A DNA stretch of 26,257 nt, from assembly GCA_049589355.1 (NCBI GenBank), contig JBAWAP010000442.1:1-26257 (forward strand). The letters are read 5' to 3'. Positions within the stretch are counted from its first letter, which is position 1; every line of letters begins with the position of its first letter. A program made the position numbers and the translations under genes. This document shows, one piece after another, positions 16,685 through 24,898 of the stretch. The notes beneath the pieces are model-generated. The model was given only the letters and a program-made list of their open reading frames with translations, had not been told where the DNA came from and searched no databases. Origin of the DNA: JBAWAP01 sp049589355 (GTDB taxonomy: Bacteria > Chloroflexota > Anaerolineae > VGOG01).

Positions 16685-19600
16685 ATGAACATTCGAACTC
16701 TACACCAATCCAAACGACGGCGCCTGCTGGTGCTTCTGCTGCCAGCGCTGGTTGCTCTGCTCGCCGTGGCGCTGGTCATCGGATCGTTGACGGTTTCCGC
16801 CTTCGGCAACCTGACGGTGACTTTCACCGAGGGCCCGCCGGACACCATCAAAGCCGGTGAAAGTTACACTTTCACAGTCGAGGTGACAAACAACGGCACT
16901 ACGGATCCACCGGCCGAGGCCGTGGTGTTCGAGTACCGGGCACCGGCTGGCGTGGTCATCACTTCCATTGAGTCAGATGCACCCGGCGACTGTGAGGTCG
17001 GCACCGAGGGCGACCCCAGCGACCCGTCTATCTGCTCCCTGGGCAACATGGACCCAGACCCAGAAGCCAGCGTCACCATTGACGTCGAAGTCTCCGTCCC
17101 GCCCGACGTTCCGGAGGGCACGATCCTGGACAACGACGTGCGGGCCTGGCAGTTCGGCACCGAGGAGGAGCCCCCCGACAACGAGAGCCACGCCTACGTC
17201 GAGGTGGAAACCGAGGCCGACCTGGAGATCACCAAGACCGCCCGGGGCGACAACGTCGTAGACTACGATGAAGACTTGCGGCAGTTCATCAAGGAACAGT
17301 GGGACGACGAGGTCACCGCGGGCGAGCTGCTGGAGTACACCCTGGAGGTGACCAACGACGGACCGTCGGATGCCCAGAACGTGGTCGTCACCGACACGTT
17401 GCCGCTACCCGCTGGGCCGATAGCCACGGTCAACTTCGTGAGCGCCGATGGCGCCGATTGTCGCCAGGATCCCGTGGACCGGAACCTGGTGACGTGTGAC
17501 CTGGGAACCGTGCCGGCCGAGACCTCGCGCACCATCCACATCCTGGTGCGAGTGGATCCATCGGTATATGGTGTGATCACCAACTGGGCCGCTGTATCCA
17601 GCACGACCACCGACCCGGACACTGATAACAACGAGGACTACAACGAGACGTATGTCAACGTAGTCGCCGACGTGTGGATCACCAAGGAGGACGTGCCAGC
17701 CGAGGCGCGGCTGGACCAGCCCTTCGAGCCGGACCAGGCCATCGCCGGCAACGAGCACCGCTACCTGATCACCTTCGGGAACGACGGCCCATCGGTGGCG
17801 TGGGATGTGGAAATCGTGGACTACCTGGACTACAAACAGGCCGATATCCTGGGCGAGACCTTCGTTCGCTGCGAGCCGATCGAGGAAGAAGACGAAGTGA
17901 TCTGCGACTATGATGAGGAGGACGGCGAGGTCTGGGTGGAGTATTTCTGGGACCAGAACGAGGAGATCTTCTACGATTACGACGGTATCCTGAACCCCGG
18001 CGACGAGTTTAGCTTCTGGCTGATCACAGAGGTGGATCCAGGTTACGTCCTGGACGCCGACAATCCCAGCAAGGCGGATCCCCTGATCGCCGAGAACTGG
18101 GTGGAGATCGTCACCGATTGGATGTGGGGTGACGACTATCGGGATGAGAACAACGAAGAGAGCGAGTACACGGAGATCATCGCCGAGGCCGACCTGCAGG
18201 TCACCAAGACCGACACGCCCGATCCGGTCCAGAACCTGTACTACGATCCAGTGACCAACAAGTTCGTCTACACCTACACTCTCACCATCGAGAACCTGGG
18301 GCCCTCGGACGCGGCCAAGGTGGTCCTGATCGACACGCTGCCAGTGGACGCAACCTTCATCGAGTTTAGCACGCAGAAGGATACCCTGTGCTACTTCCGC
18401 GACGACGGCATCTTGTTCTGCCTGGTGGGCAACGATGATAACAACGAAGGCGATCCTGAGCGAGGCCGCCTGAACGTGGGCATCACCAGCACGGTCAAGA
18501 TCGTCGTCGAAGCTGACGCCAGCGCGGTGGACTTCCTGGAGAACTGCGTCGAGGTCAAAGCCATTGCCGAGGACGAGTTCCCGTTCAACGGGGCGGATCC
18601 TGTCGGCGACCCCATCCCACCTGCCGACTTCCAGGACGGGAGAACGCCGACGCCAGACCCGAACCTGGCCAACAACAGCTTCTGCGAGATCACCAGTTTG
18701 GTGAATCCAGTGGTCAAGGTGGACAAGAAGGTATACGTCCGCCGCAGCCCGGTCAGAGGCATTGACGTCACCACCGACGGCCTGACGGAGGCCGAGCGCT
18801 GTGCCGCCTACGCCACCGACGACGTCCTGACGCTACCGGGCGACGAGCTCACCTACTGCTACACTATCACCAACGAGGGCGACACCTGGCTCCACTCCAT
18901 CACGCTGGGGGACCTGTCGGATGCGCTCATCTACCGCGCGCCGATCACCGACTTCACTGTCGTTGACCCGGCTCAACCCCCACTGCGGGGCACGATCAGC
19001 CGGGCGGGCACGGGCGAAGCCCAGACCATCACTATCGCCACGACAGAGCCTGCGGTGGCTGTCCTGGCGCCGAAAGGCGTGCCGGATGACTACGACCACA
19101 TCCTGATCATCCGCACCTTCACGGTGGACTTCCCGGAGCTTGGCCCCTTCGCCGGGGTTGTCTGGGAGGATACAAACGGGAACCACGTGGTTGACTTGCA
19201 CGAGCCACTCTTGGCAGGCCTGGGAGTTGATCTGTTGAACGAGTCGGGCTTCCCCCTGGTCTTGAGAACCACGACCACTGATGCTAAGGGGCGATATGCG
19301 TTTCACGATGTGGCGCCAGGAAGGTATCTCGTGCAGGTTTACGAGCCCGGCTCCCCACCTGTGATTCTCGGCGTCTCACCGCTGATCGAATTCGACGTGT
19401 CGCAAGGGTACTCGATAGCTAACTTCGACGGACTCACCAGTGAGTGGTATATCGAGTTCACATTCCGGATGCTGGGCACCAACACGGCGCGGGTGGACGC
19501 GATACCAAGCACCAAGTACAGCACCCCCTATCCGGGCATCGAGCCCTCCGGCGATTGCCAGGATCCCGATCTCGTCTGCGACACCGACCTGCTCCACGAC

Positions 19601-22096
19601 ACCCTGGCCCTGCCGGTGCTGGAGGAGACCACCAAGGAGTGGGACATCTACGAGGACGACGGGGACGGCCTGCCCGGCCCCGGCGACATCATCGAGTACA
19701 CGGTGGACATCCCCAACACGGGCATCATCGAGGCCACAGGGGTGGTGTTCACCGATATCCTGTATAACTACATCAACGACGCCCCGGAGTATCCGTGGGT
19801 GCCGGCCACCTTGATCAACGGCAGCGTCTCGGCTGCCATCCACGTCTATGGCCGTGACCCCATCACCGGGCGGGTCATTGATGCCGACGTGCAGCCGCCA
19901 GACCTGGCCTTTGGCCAGAACCTCCTGCTCCGCACCCAGGCGCCAGCGATTGGCGACACCTACCTTGAGTTCATCTACCCCTCGGCTATCGTGCTGGACA
20001 GCGAGATCCTCAAGGGCAACAACCCCGGCGACGACGAGGTCCGCGTGGCTACCCGACTGGCGATCCCGCCCGTGGGCTACCTGCTCCGCTTCGACGGCGT
20101 CACCTACAGCCCGCCCATCCCGGTCACCTTCTCCCTGCGTATCAAGTACCAGGTGCGCATCAAGGTTTCCAAGTACGTGCCGCTGGGTACCATCATCCTC
20201 AACCACGGCTGGCTGAGCTACAACGAGATCAGCCTCTTCGACCAGCGATTCCCGGACTTCGACCCGACTAACGTGGACCGGTTCCTGGCCACCAATAAGG
20301 TAGCCACTAACCACGCTGGCACGCCGGGTCGGGCCTGGGAGAGCTACGAGTTCCCCGGCTGGCCGGAGGTTCCGGCGAATGTTGAGCCTACCAACTACCC
20401 TGGTGATCGCTTCGACGACTACGCGCGACCTGACGCTGCCCTGCGTGACGACGACGACCCGACCTGGTTCGAGGTGGAGCGCGCGCCGCGCCGCATCCAG
20501 TTGCCCGCTATTGATAACGCGGGCGGCTGGGAAACCCTGATTCAGGTGCAAAATGCGGGTGATGACGACACCGGAGTGATTGTGTTCTTCTGGGGAGAGT
20601 ACTCAGGCAAGTGCCCAAGCAACGATCCTGGTCCAGTTGGCCATGATTGTAAGTGGGTCGCCGAGAACGGTGTCTGGCCCCTGGAAGCTCAGGACATCCC
20701 CAGCACGGCAAGGTCAGCGATAGTATACTCGGTGGACGAGGACCTCTTTGACCAGGCCTGTTGGGACGCTGCTGATGCTGTGGACGACAGTGCCGCTTGG
20801 AGGGGATGGGAGGATGATTATGAGGGCACTGGCGAGGCGATAGCGGTTATAGCCCGGCGCAAAGGGCCTAACGATTATGGCACCGTGGTTTCGAGCGCCT
20901 ACCCTGGTATCTCGGAGAACATGGAGGGGAGTGGACCTCCCTATAAGTACTTTGCGCCCTACGCCATGAGGCAGTATCACGGCTTAGATACGGAGATCAT
21001 CATCCAGAACTCCGGTGAGAGGTGCACTCAGGTATGGCTCGACTATCAAAAGCAAGGAGATTGCGAGTTCAGTTACTCGGATCACATCGGGCGGTTGGCG
21101 CCGGGAGAATCCATACGGATAAGGGTGCCGGAATCGCTGGGTGTCGAGTGGCTGGGTTCAATCTACGTCGAGTCCGACGAGCCCTTGGGGATCATCATGG
21201 ATCAGACCAGCTTCCCGCCCTCGGATGATCAGGGGGTGCTGTTGACCTATCGAGCCCGGCCCTACAGACTCCCCACGGACACCGTCTTCTACGCCGACCT
21301 GGTCTGGCGCGAGCTGAGTGGCTGGGAGGCCAGCATCCAGGTGCAGAACCTGACCCAGCAGTCTCTGCCCACCTTCGTGACCGTGGAGTTCTTCGACGCC
21401 AGCGGCGATTCCATCCTTGTCGTGGGCGACTGGGTCTGTCGTAATGGAGGCACCACTTTCTACCTGCCGGCCATCGCTGACCTGGGCATGGAATACGCCG
21501 GGGCAGCCGTGATCCAGTCCCACCCGCAGGTGGATTATCCCGGGGAGGACCACGATGGTGAGCCCATCTTCGTCGTGGTTGACCTGAAGAAGACCAAGGT
21601 GTACGATGAGACCAAGCATGGCTGGAGGCACACCGTTCCTGGTGAGATCCAAGGTGGGGCCTACAATGCCCATGCGGAGAGCGAGAAGAAGGGAGCAGGC
21701 CCGATCATGCTTCCCTTCTTGGCCAAGGCCAAGGATTCTCAGGGCGTGACCTCTCTGATCGCCGTGCGCAACAACTCCAACTGCAACAACATCAAGCTCA
21801 AGCTGGAGGTCAGAAAGGGGACCGGAACCGTCATTACTTATTTGACCAACTTCTGGCTATCCCCTGGGCACATCAAGCTCATAGACTTGGCCAACGTGGG
21901 CAGCCTGAGTCCTGGCTTCCTTGGCGCAGGGATAGTAACAGTAGATGCCACAAGCGTACAACAATTGTGTGACCGGGACAACGATGGGCTTAAGGATAAC
22001 GAGCCAATCATGCCCTCTGTGGTGGTGGTGAACAAGGGCACTGGGCCTGGGGACGTGACTGAGGTATATGAGGGCCTGCCGCAGAGGGACCCATAA
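16685..22096 (+). CDS. giant secreted DUF11-repeat protein with inserted SdrD_B-like domain
   Basis: This 1803-residue exported protein is a paralogue of the 5443-13872 product. The start ATG has AAGGAGGTTAG six bases upstream. Residues about 12-40 form the signal or anchor helix. About four DUF11 units follow, starting FGNLTVTF, EADLEITK, VADVWITK and EADLQVTK. A divergent VDKKVYV unit lies at about residue 680. Residues about 822-919 form an SdrD_B/prealbumin-like domain (GVVWEDTNGNHVVDLHEPL, DAKGRYAFHDVAPGRYLVQV). That domain is absent from the paralogue, which runs straight through at this point. The TTKEWDIYEDDGDGLP unit and the C-terminal block with four VQN-type units follow. Bases 21372-21475 are identical to 13160-13263. 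Unlike its partner it has few DUF11 repeats and no N-terminal jelly roll. No cell-wall sorting motif is seen. The function is inferred to be surface-structural. Confidence 0.9.
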   Translation: MNIRTLHQSKRRRLLVLLLPALVALLAVALVIGSLTVSAFGNLTVTFTEGPPDTIKAGESYTFTVEVTNNGTTDPPAEAVVFEYRAPAGVVITSIESDAPGDCEVGTEGDPSDPSICSLGNMDPDPEASVTIDVEVSVPPDVPEGTILDNDVRAWQFGTEEEPPDNESHAYVEVETEADLEITKTARGDNVVDYDEDLRQFIKEQWDDEVTAGELLEYTLEVTNDGPSDAQNVVVTDTLPLPAGPIATVNFVSADGADCRQDPVDRNLVTCDLGTVPAETSRTIHILVRVDPSVYGVITNWAAVSSTTTDPDTDNNEDYNETYVNVVADVWITKEDVPAEARLDQPFEPDQAIAGNEHRYLITFGNDGPSVAWDVEIVDYLDYKQADILGETFVRCEPIEEEDEVICDYDEEDGEVWVEYFWDQNEEIFYDYDGILNPGDEFSFWLITEVDPGYVLDADNPSKADPLIAENWVEIVTDWMWGDDYRDENNEESEYTEIIAEADLQVTKTDTPDPVQNLYYDPVTNKFVYTYTLTIENLGPSDAAKVVLIDTLPVDATFIEFSTQKDTLCYFRDDGILFCLVGNDDNNEGDPERGRLNVGITSTVKIVVEADASAVDFLENCVEVKAIAEDEFPFNGADPVGDPIPPADFQDGRTPTPDPNLANNSFCEITSLVNPVVKVDKKVYVRRSPVRGIDVTTDGLTEAERCAAYATDDVLTLPGDELTYCYTITNEGDTWLHSITLGDLSDALIYRAPITDFTVVDPAQPPLRGTISRAGTGEAQTITIATTEPAVAVLAPKGVPDDYDHILIIRTFTVDFPELGPFAGVVWEDTNGNHVVDLHEPLLAGLGVDLLNESGFPLVLRTTTTDAKGRYAFHDVAPGRYLVQVYEPGSPPVILGVSPLIEFDVSQGYSIANFDGLTSEWYIEFTFRMLGTNTARVDAIPSTKYSTPYPGIEPSGDCQDPDLVCDTDLLHDTLALPVLEETTKEWDIYEDDGDGLPGPGDIIEYTVDIPNTGIIEATGVVFTDILYNYINDAPEYPWVPATLINGSVSAAIHVYGRDPITGRVIDADVQPPDLAFGQNLLLRTQAPAIGDTYLEFIYPSAIVLDSEILKGNNPGDDEVRVATRLAIPPVGYLLRFDGVTYSPPIPVTFSLRIKYQVRIKVSKYVPLGTIILNHGWLSYNEISLFDQRFPDFDPTNVDRFLATNKVATNHAGTPGRAWESYEFPGWPEVPANVEPTNYPGDRFDDYARPDAALRDDDDPTWFEVERAPRRIQLPAIDNAGGWETLIQVQNAGDDDTGVIVFFWGEYSGKCPSNDPGPVGHDCKWVAENGVWPLEAQDIPSTARSAIVYSVDEDLFDQACWDAADAVDDSAAWRGWEDDYEGTGEAIAVIARRKGPNDYGTVVSSAYPGISENMEGSGPPYKYFAPYAMRQYHGLDTEIIIQNSGERCTQVWLDYQKQGDCEFSYSDHIGRLAPGESIRIRVPESLGVEWLGSIYVESDEPLGIIMDQTSFPPSDDQGVLLTYRARPYRLPTDTVFYADLVWRELSGWEASIQVQNLTQQSLPTFVTVEFFDASGDSILVVGDWVCRNGGTTFYLPAIADLGMEYAGAAVIQSHPQVDYPGEDHDGEPIFVVVDLKKTKVYDETKHGWRHTVPGEIQGGAYNAHAESEKKGAGPIMLPFLAKAKDSQGVTSLIAVRNNSNCNNIKLKLEVRKGTGTVITYLTNFWLSPGHIKLIDLANVGSLSPGFLGAGIVTVDATSVQQLCDRDNDGLKDNEPIMPSVVVVNKGTGPGDVTEVYEGLPQRDP

Positions 22097-22122
22097 GTAG
22101 CTTGTCGCATCCGCTTGGTAGC

Positions 22123-22163
22123 AACGGAAAAGCCGCCAGGATCACCCTGGTGGCTTTTCCGTT
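22123..22163. terminator. strong bidirectional hairpin after the DUF11 gene
   Basis: An 18-base-pair stem (AACGGAAAAGCCRCCAGG arms, one G-T pair) closes a five-base loop, 27 bases after the stop codon at 22096. There is no clean U-run, only the T-rich stem end CTTTTCCGTTC, so its efficiency as an intrinsic terminator is uncertain. Its position between convergent units suggests it ends the giant-protein transcript. Confidence 0.75.
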
Positions 22164-22270
22164 CAGAACACCGCTGCACAGGATTTGCGGATGCGCACAG
22201 GCGATCCGTAAATCCTGCCAATCCCTGTTCTCTTCACCAGGCTCGCGTTGAAAGCTCGCTTGGTGGGCTT

Positions 22271-22319
22271 GTCGTCGTAATGTGAAAGGGGAGCGGAACG
22301 CCCCCCTTCACTTGACGAC
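22271..22319 (-). terminator. hairpin downstream of the tRNA cluster
   Basis: Interrupted arms GTCGTC…GTGAA…GGGG (22271-22290) pair with CCCC…TTCAC…GACGAC (22304-22319). The hairpin begins three bases beyond the encoded CCA of tRNA-Gln, on the 3' side of the leftward tRNA transcript, so it is a likely terminator or processing structure for that transcript. Confidence 0.6.
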
Positions 22320-22321
22320 TA

Positions 22322-22395
22322 TGGCTCGGGGACCAGGATTCGAACCTGGATTTTAGGATCCAAAGTCCCGCGTCCTGCCGTTAGACGATCCCCGA
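22322..22395 (-). tRNA. tRNA-Gln (anticodon TTG)
   Basis: The minus strand folds as a tRNA with acceptor TCGGGGA/TCCCCGA, a T-arm containing GGTTCGAATCC and the anticodon loop CTTTGGA. CCA is encoded at 22322-22324. The outermost anticodon-stem pair (27-43) appears mismatched as C-A, with a G-T pair next to it. It is the last gene of the three-tRNA unit. Confidence 0.95.
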
Positions 22396-22428
22396 CCGTT
22401 CACCCAATGGTTTGCACCATGGGTGGAA

Positions 22429-22504
22429 TGGCAGCGAGGGTGGGCTTCGAACCCACAACCTTCCGGTTAACAGCCGGGCACTCTACCGGTTGAGCTACCT
22501 CGCT
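22429..22504 (-). tRNA. tRNA-Asn (anticodon GTT)
   Basis: The minus strand shows acceptor AGCGAGG/CCTCGCT, a D-arm TAGCTCAACCGGTAGAG, the anticodon loop CTGTTAA and a T-arm GGGTTCGAAGCCC. The CCA end is encoded at 22429-22431. It is the middle gene of the leftward tRNA unit. Confidence 0.97.
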
Positions 22505-22549
22505 GCGTCTAAACTCTGCCATACCTTAGAACTCTTCAGTTATCTCGAG

Positions 22550-22622
22550 TGGGCCGCGCGGGACTCGAACCCACAACTCTCGGCTTAAAAGGCCGATACT
22601 CTGCCACTTGAGTTAGCGGCCC
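22550..22622 (-). tRNA. tRNA-Lys (anticodon TTT)
   Basis: The minus strand shows acceptor GGGCCGC/GCGGCCC, the anticodon loop CTTTTAA in a TCGGC/GCCGA stem and a T-arm GGGTTCGAGTCCC. Unlike its two neighbours it has no encoded CCA (ACTC follows), so CCA must be added by nucleotidyltransferase. Its 5' end is only seven bases from the -10 box of the cluster promoter. Confidence 0.97.
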
Positions 22623-22629
22623 CACTTAC

Positions 22630-22658
22630 ATTATAGCGCACTTATTGGAAGTTGTCAA
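22630..22658 (-). promoter_or_regulatory. consensus sigma-70 promoter of the tRNA cluster
   Basis: On the minus strand a perfect TTGACA (22658-22653) and a perfect TATAAT (22635-22630) are separated by exactly 17 bases. Transcription would begin at about 22624-22622, essentially at the mature 5' end of tRNA-Lys. The -35 overlaps that of the divergent rightward promoter. Confidence 0.9.
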
Positions 22659-22680
22659 AGAGGCCAAGCTGGGCTATAAT
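22652..22680 (+). promoter_or_regulatory. rightward promoter of the lipoamide dehydrogenase gene
   Basis: TTGTCA (22652-22657), a 17-base spacer and a perfect TATAAT (22675-22680) match sigma-70 promoters. Transcription would start near 22687 and give a leader of about 30 bases carrying the ribosome-binding site AAGGAGG at 22705-22711. Confidence 0.8.
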
Positions 22681-22716
22681 AACTCCTTGGAGTTTATCGC
22701 TTGCAAGGAGGAACAA

Positions 22717-23667
22717 GTGCCCCAGCTATACAAATACGATCTTGTCATCATCGGTGGGGGGCCGGGAGGGTATGTTGCCGCCATCCGCGCTGCCCAACTG
22801 GGGGGCAAAGTGGCCCTGGTGGAGAAAGAGCGCATCGGGGGCACCTGCCTTAACCGCGGCTGTATTCCCACCAAGACCCTGGTGCACAGCGCCGAGGTCT
22901 ACCTTGCGGCCAAAGAGCCAGAGAAATCTGGCGTGGAGGTCGAGGGTCAGGTAAAGCCCAACTTCGCCCGCATGATGGCCCGAAAAAATGAAGTGTTAAA
23001 CACCTTAGTGGAACAGGTCATTAGGCTGATGGAATCTCACGGGATAGACATCTACGATGGGGTAGGCACGATCCTCAACCCAGGTATGGTGCGGGTGAAG
23101 ATGAGTTCTGGATTCCAGGATTTACCATCAAGTAGGATCATCGTCGCCAGTGGCTCGGTGCCGGCCATCCCTCCCATCCCTGGCGTCGATCTGCCGGGCG
23201 TGCTCACCAGCCGGCAATTGCTGGAGCTCGAGGAACTTCCTAAGAGCCTGGTAATCATCGGCGGCAGCACGATAGGGCTGGAGTTTGCCTGCATATTTAA
23301 CGCCCTGGGCACCTCCGTTAGTGTGGTGGGCCGCAGGACTTTTCTGAAGCGTGCAGACCAGAGCTTAGCTAAGCGTTTCCGTCCCATCCTGGCCAGGCGA
23401 GGCGTCAAGGTTGTCATCGGGCTCGACTTTAAGGAAATCATCCCCACCGATGGCAAGCTGCGGCTGGTTTACGAGATAAAGGGCAAGGAGGAGTATGTGG
23501 AAGGGGAGAAAGTGCTCTTAGCCACTGGACGCTGGCCTTACACCGATGACTTGGGGGTGGAAGGGTTAGGAATCAAAATGAAGGGCAGGGCTATCCTGGT
23601 CAATGAGTACATGGAGACCAATGTCCCTGGCATTTATGCCATCGGCGATGTGTTAGGTACTACATGA
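22717..23667 (+). CDS. lpdA: dihydrolipoamide dehydrogenase, FAD/NAD-binding part (5' part of split lpdA)
   Basis: This is the N-terminal 316 residues of the E3 subunit of 2-oxoacid dehydrogenase complexes or the glycine cleavage system, which reoxidises dihydrolipoyl groups using FAD and NAD. The GTG at 22717 is chosen because AAGGAGG lies five bases upstream and the predicted promoter occupies the longer in-frame extension. The FAD motif IIGGGPGGYVAAIRAAQ opens the protein. The redox disulfide motif GGTCLNRGCIPTK follows. An NAD-binding motif IIGGSTIGLEFA lies mid-protein, and the second FAD motif AIGDVLG ends it. The frame then stops at TGA 23665-23667, exactly where the dimerisation domain should start. 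That domain continues in another frame at 23664. No residue appears lost at the junction, so a one-base lesion in a formerly single gene is the simplest explanation. An ATGA-coupled two-part enzyme is the alternative. Confidence 0.9.
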   Translation: MPQLYKYDLVIIGGGPGGYVAAIRAAQLGGKVALVEKERIGGTCLNRGCIPTKTLVHSAEVYLAAKEPEKSGVEVEGQVKPNFARMMARKNEVLNTLVEQVIRLMESHGIDIYDGVGTILNPGMVRVKMSSGFQDLPSSRIIVASGSVPAIPPIPGVDLPGVLTSRQLLELEELPKSLVIIGGSTIGLEFACIFNALGTSVSVVGRRTFLKRADQSLAKRFRPILARRGVKVVIGLDFKEIIPTDGKLRLVYEIKGKEEYVEGEKVLLATGRWPYTDDLGVEGLGIKMKGRAILVNEYMETNVPGIYAIGDVLGTT

Positions 23668-24122
23668 TGGCCCACACAGCCTCTTACCAGGGTGAGGTGG
23701 CTGTGGAGAACGCCCTGGGGCATAGGAGAGCTGCCGACTATCGTGCCGTTCCCTATTGTATCTTCACCTCCCCCGAGATCGCTGGCGTGGGATTGACAGA
23801 GCAGGAAGCTAAAGAGGAAGGGATCGATTTTCAGGTGGCCCGTTTCCCTTTCTCCGCCAGTGGCAAGGCCCTGGTCCTGGGTGAGATGGAAGGGCAAGTT
23901 CGTATCATCTACGAGAAGGGATCGGGAAAAACGCTGGGGATGCACATTATGGGTCCGCACGCCACCGACTTGATAGCCGAGGGGGTCATGGCTATACGGC
24001 TGGGGGCAACCGTTAAAGCCATCGCCGAGACCATCCATGGTCACCCCACCCTGCCCGAGGCGATCATGGAAGCGGCCAAGGCAGCGGCGTTTGGCGAGGC
24101 GATCCATTACCGTAAGATATGA
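23664..24122 (+). CDS. lpdA: dihydrolipoamide dehydrogenase, dimerisation domain (3' part of split lpdA)
   Basis: These 152 residues match the C-terminal interface domain of dihydrolipoamide dehydrogenase. They start MMAHTASYQGEVAVENALG and contain PEIAGVGLTEQEA. They end with the catalytic HGHPTLPEAIMEAAKAA, whose His and Glu act on the partner subunit's disulfide. The frame overlaps the 5' part by four bases (ATGA), so translational coupling is formally possible. No separate ribosome-binding site precedes it. Domain completeness suggests the break is recent or that both halves are still made. Confidence 0.88.
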   Translation: MMAHTASYQGEVAVENALGHRRAADYRAVPYCIFTSPEIAGVGLTEQEAKEEGIDFQVARFPFSASGKALVLGEMEGQVRIIYEKGSGKTLGMHIMGPHATDLIAEGVMAIRLGATVKAIAETIHGHPTLPEAIMEAAKAAAFGEAIHYRKI

Positions 24123-24202
24123 TCAACGTTTCCGCAAGTACGCCGCAGTGTTCGGTCCTGGGGGCGTGTGGAAGGTGACATAGGTCAACGAAGGGGGCAA
24201 AA

Positions 24203-24898
24203 ATGCCTAACCTCAAAGTTATGAAAGCCGCAGCCGAGCGCTGCCGTCAGATGCGACCGAAGGCTGAGCGCCTTTATCGCCAATACCAGGATCAGGTTCC
24301 CCGGTTGATTCGCCAGTTGGCTGGGCCCACTCAGGCCGAGCACGATCAGGCCTTCGAGTTGTTGAGCCAAATGAGCCAGATGATCGTCTCTGAGCTGCTC
24401 AATGCTCTAGGCGATCTGCGGCTGGACGTCATCACTACCGACGAAGTGGTCTCGCTCCTGGGCGTGACGGGCGACGAGCGCGCCCGCGAGCCGCTGTGGG
24501 AGTTTTTCCAGGCTCACCAGGATGATTTGGAGCGTGCTTCCACTGCTGCCCTCAGCCTGGGCACTCTGGGCGACGACCGTGTTCTTCCCTTCCTGTGCCA
24601 GACCCTCGACGCTGACGACGAAGAACTCGTCTCCAATGCGGTGGCAGCGATGATCACCGTCGGCACGATGGAAGACATCCCACGCCTGCGCGAAATCCAC
24701 CGCAAACACCTGACCAACTGGGAGATTCGCTTTGGGATCGCCAACGTCATACTGACCGTCGTGGGCGAGACCGACCAGCGCACCTTCAACCGGACGCTGG
24801 ACGACATTCAGGCTAGTTTCGCCGACCGCCGTCTGTGGGATGATATTTGGGCCATCCTAGAGCGTGAGTTCGGGTCGAAGGATATCACGTGGCATTGA
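24203..24898 (+). CDS. HEAT-repeat protein
   Basis: This 231-residue soluble protein has AAGGGGG five bases before its ATG and no signal peptide. The first 60 residues look helical and charged (LKVMKAAAERCRQM, RLYRQYQDQVPRLIRQLA). From about residue 80 the sequence resembles HEAT/PBS-lyase-type helical repeats, for example LSLGTLGDDRVLPFLCQTL and ISVAL-like alternating helices up to ADRRLWDDIWAILEREFG. Such proteins act as protein-binding scaffolds. Its stop codon overlaps the next gene's start by ten bases, so it is translated with the radical SAM gene. Its placement between lpdA and the lipoyl-synthesis genes suggests a link to lipoylation or complex assembly, but this is only context. Confidence 0.75.
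   Translation: MPNLKVMKAAAERCRQMRPKAERLYRQYQDQVPRLIRQLAGPTQAEHDQAFELLSQMSQMIVSELLNALGDLRLDVITTDEVVSLLGVTGDERAREPLWEFFQAHQDDLERASTAALSLGTLGDDRVLPFLCQTLDADDEELVSNAVAAMITVGTMEDIPRLREIHRKHLTNWEIRFGIANVILTVVGETDQRTFNRTLDDIQASFADRRLWDDIWAILEREFGSKDITWH

Noticed and set aside
115..22096. Sortase-type LPXTG cell-wall anchors on the secreted proteins
   Set aside because: None of the four C-termini has LPXTG followed by a hydrophobic helix and basic tail; three have no recognisable sorting tail at all.
22645..22716. Upstream in-frame start for lpdA at 22645
   Set aside because: It would overlap the -35 and -10 boxes of its own promoter; the GTG at 22717 has a proper ribosome-binding site and matches the family N-terminus.
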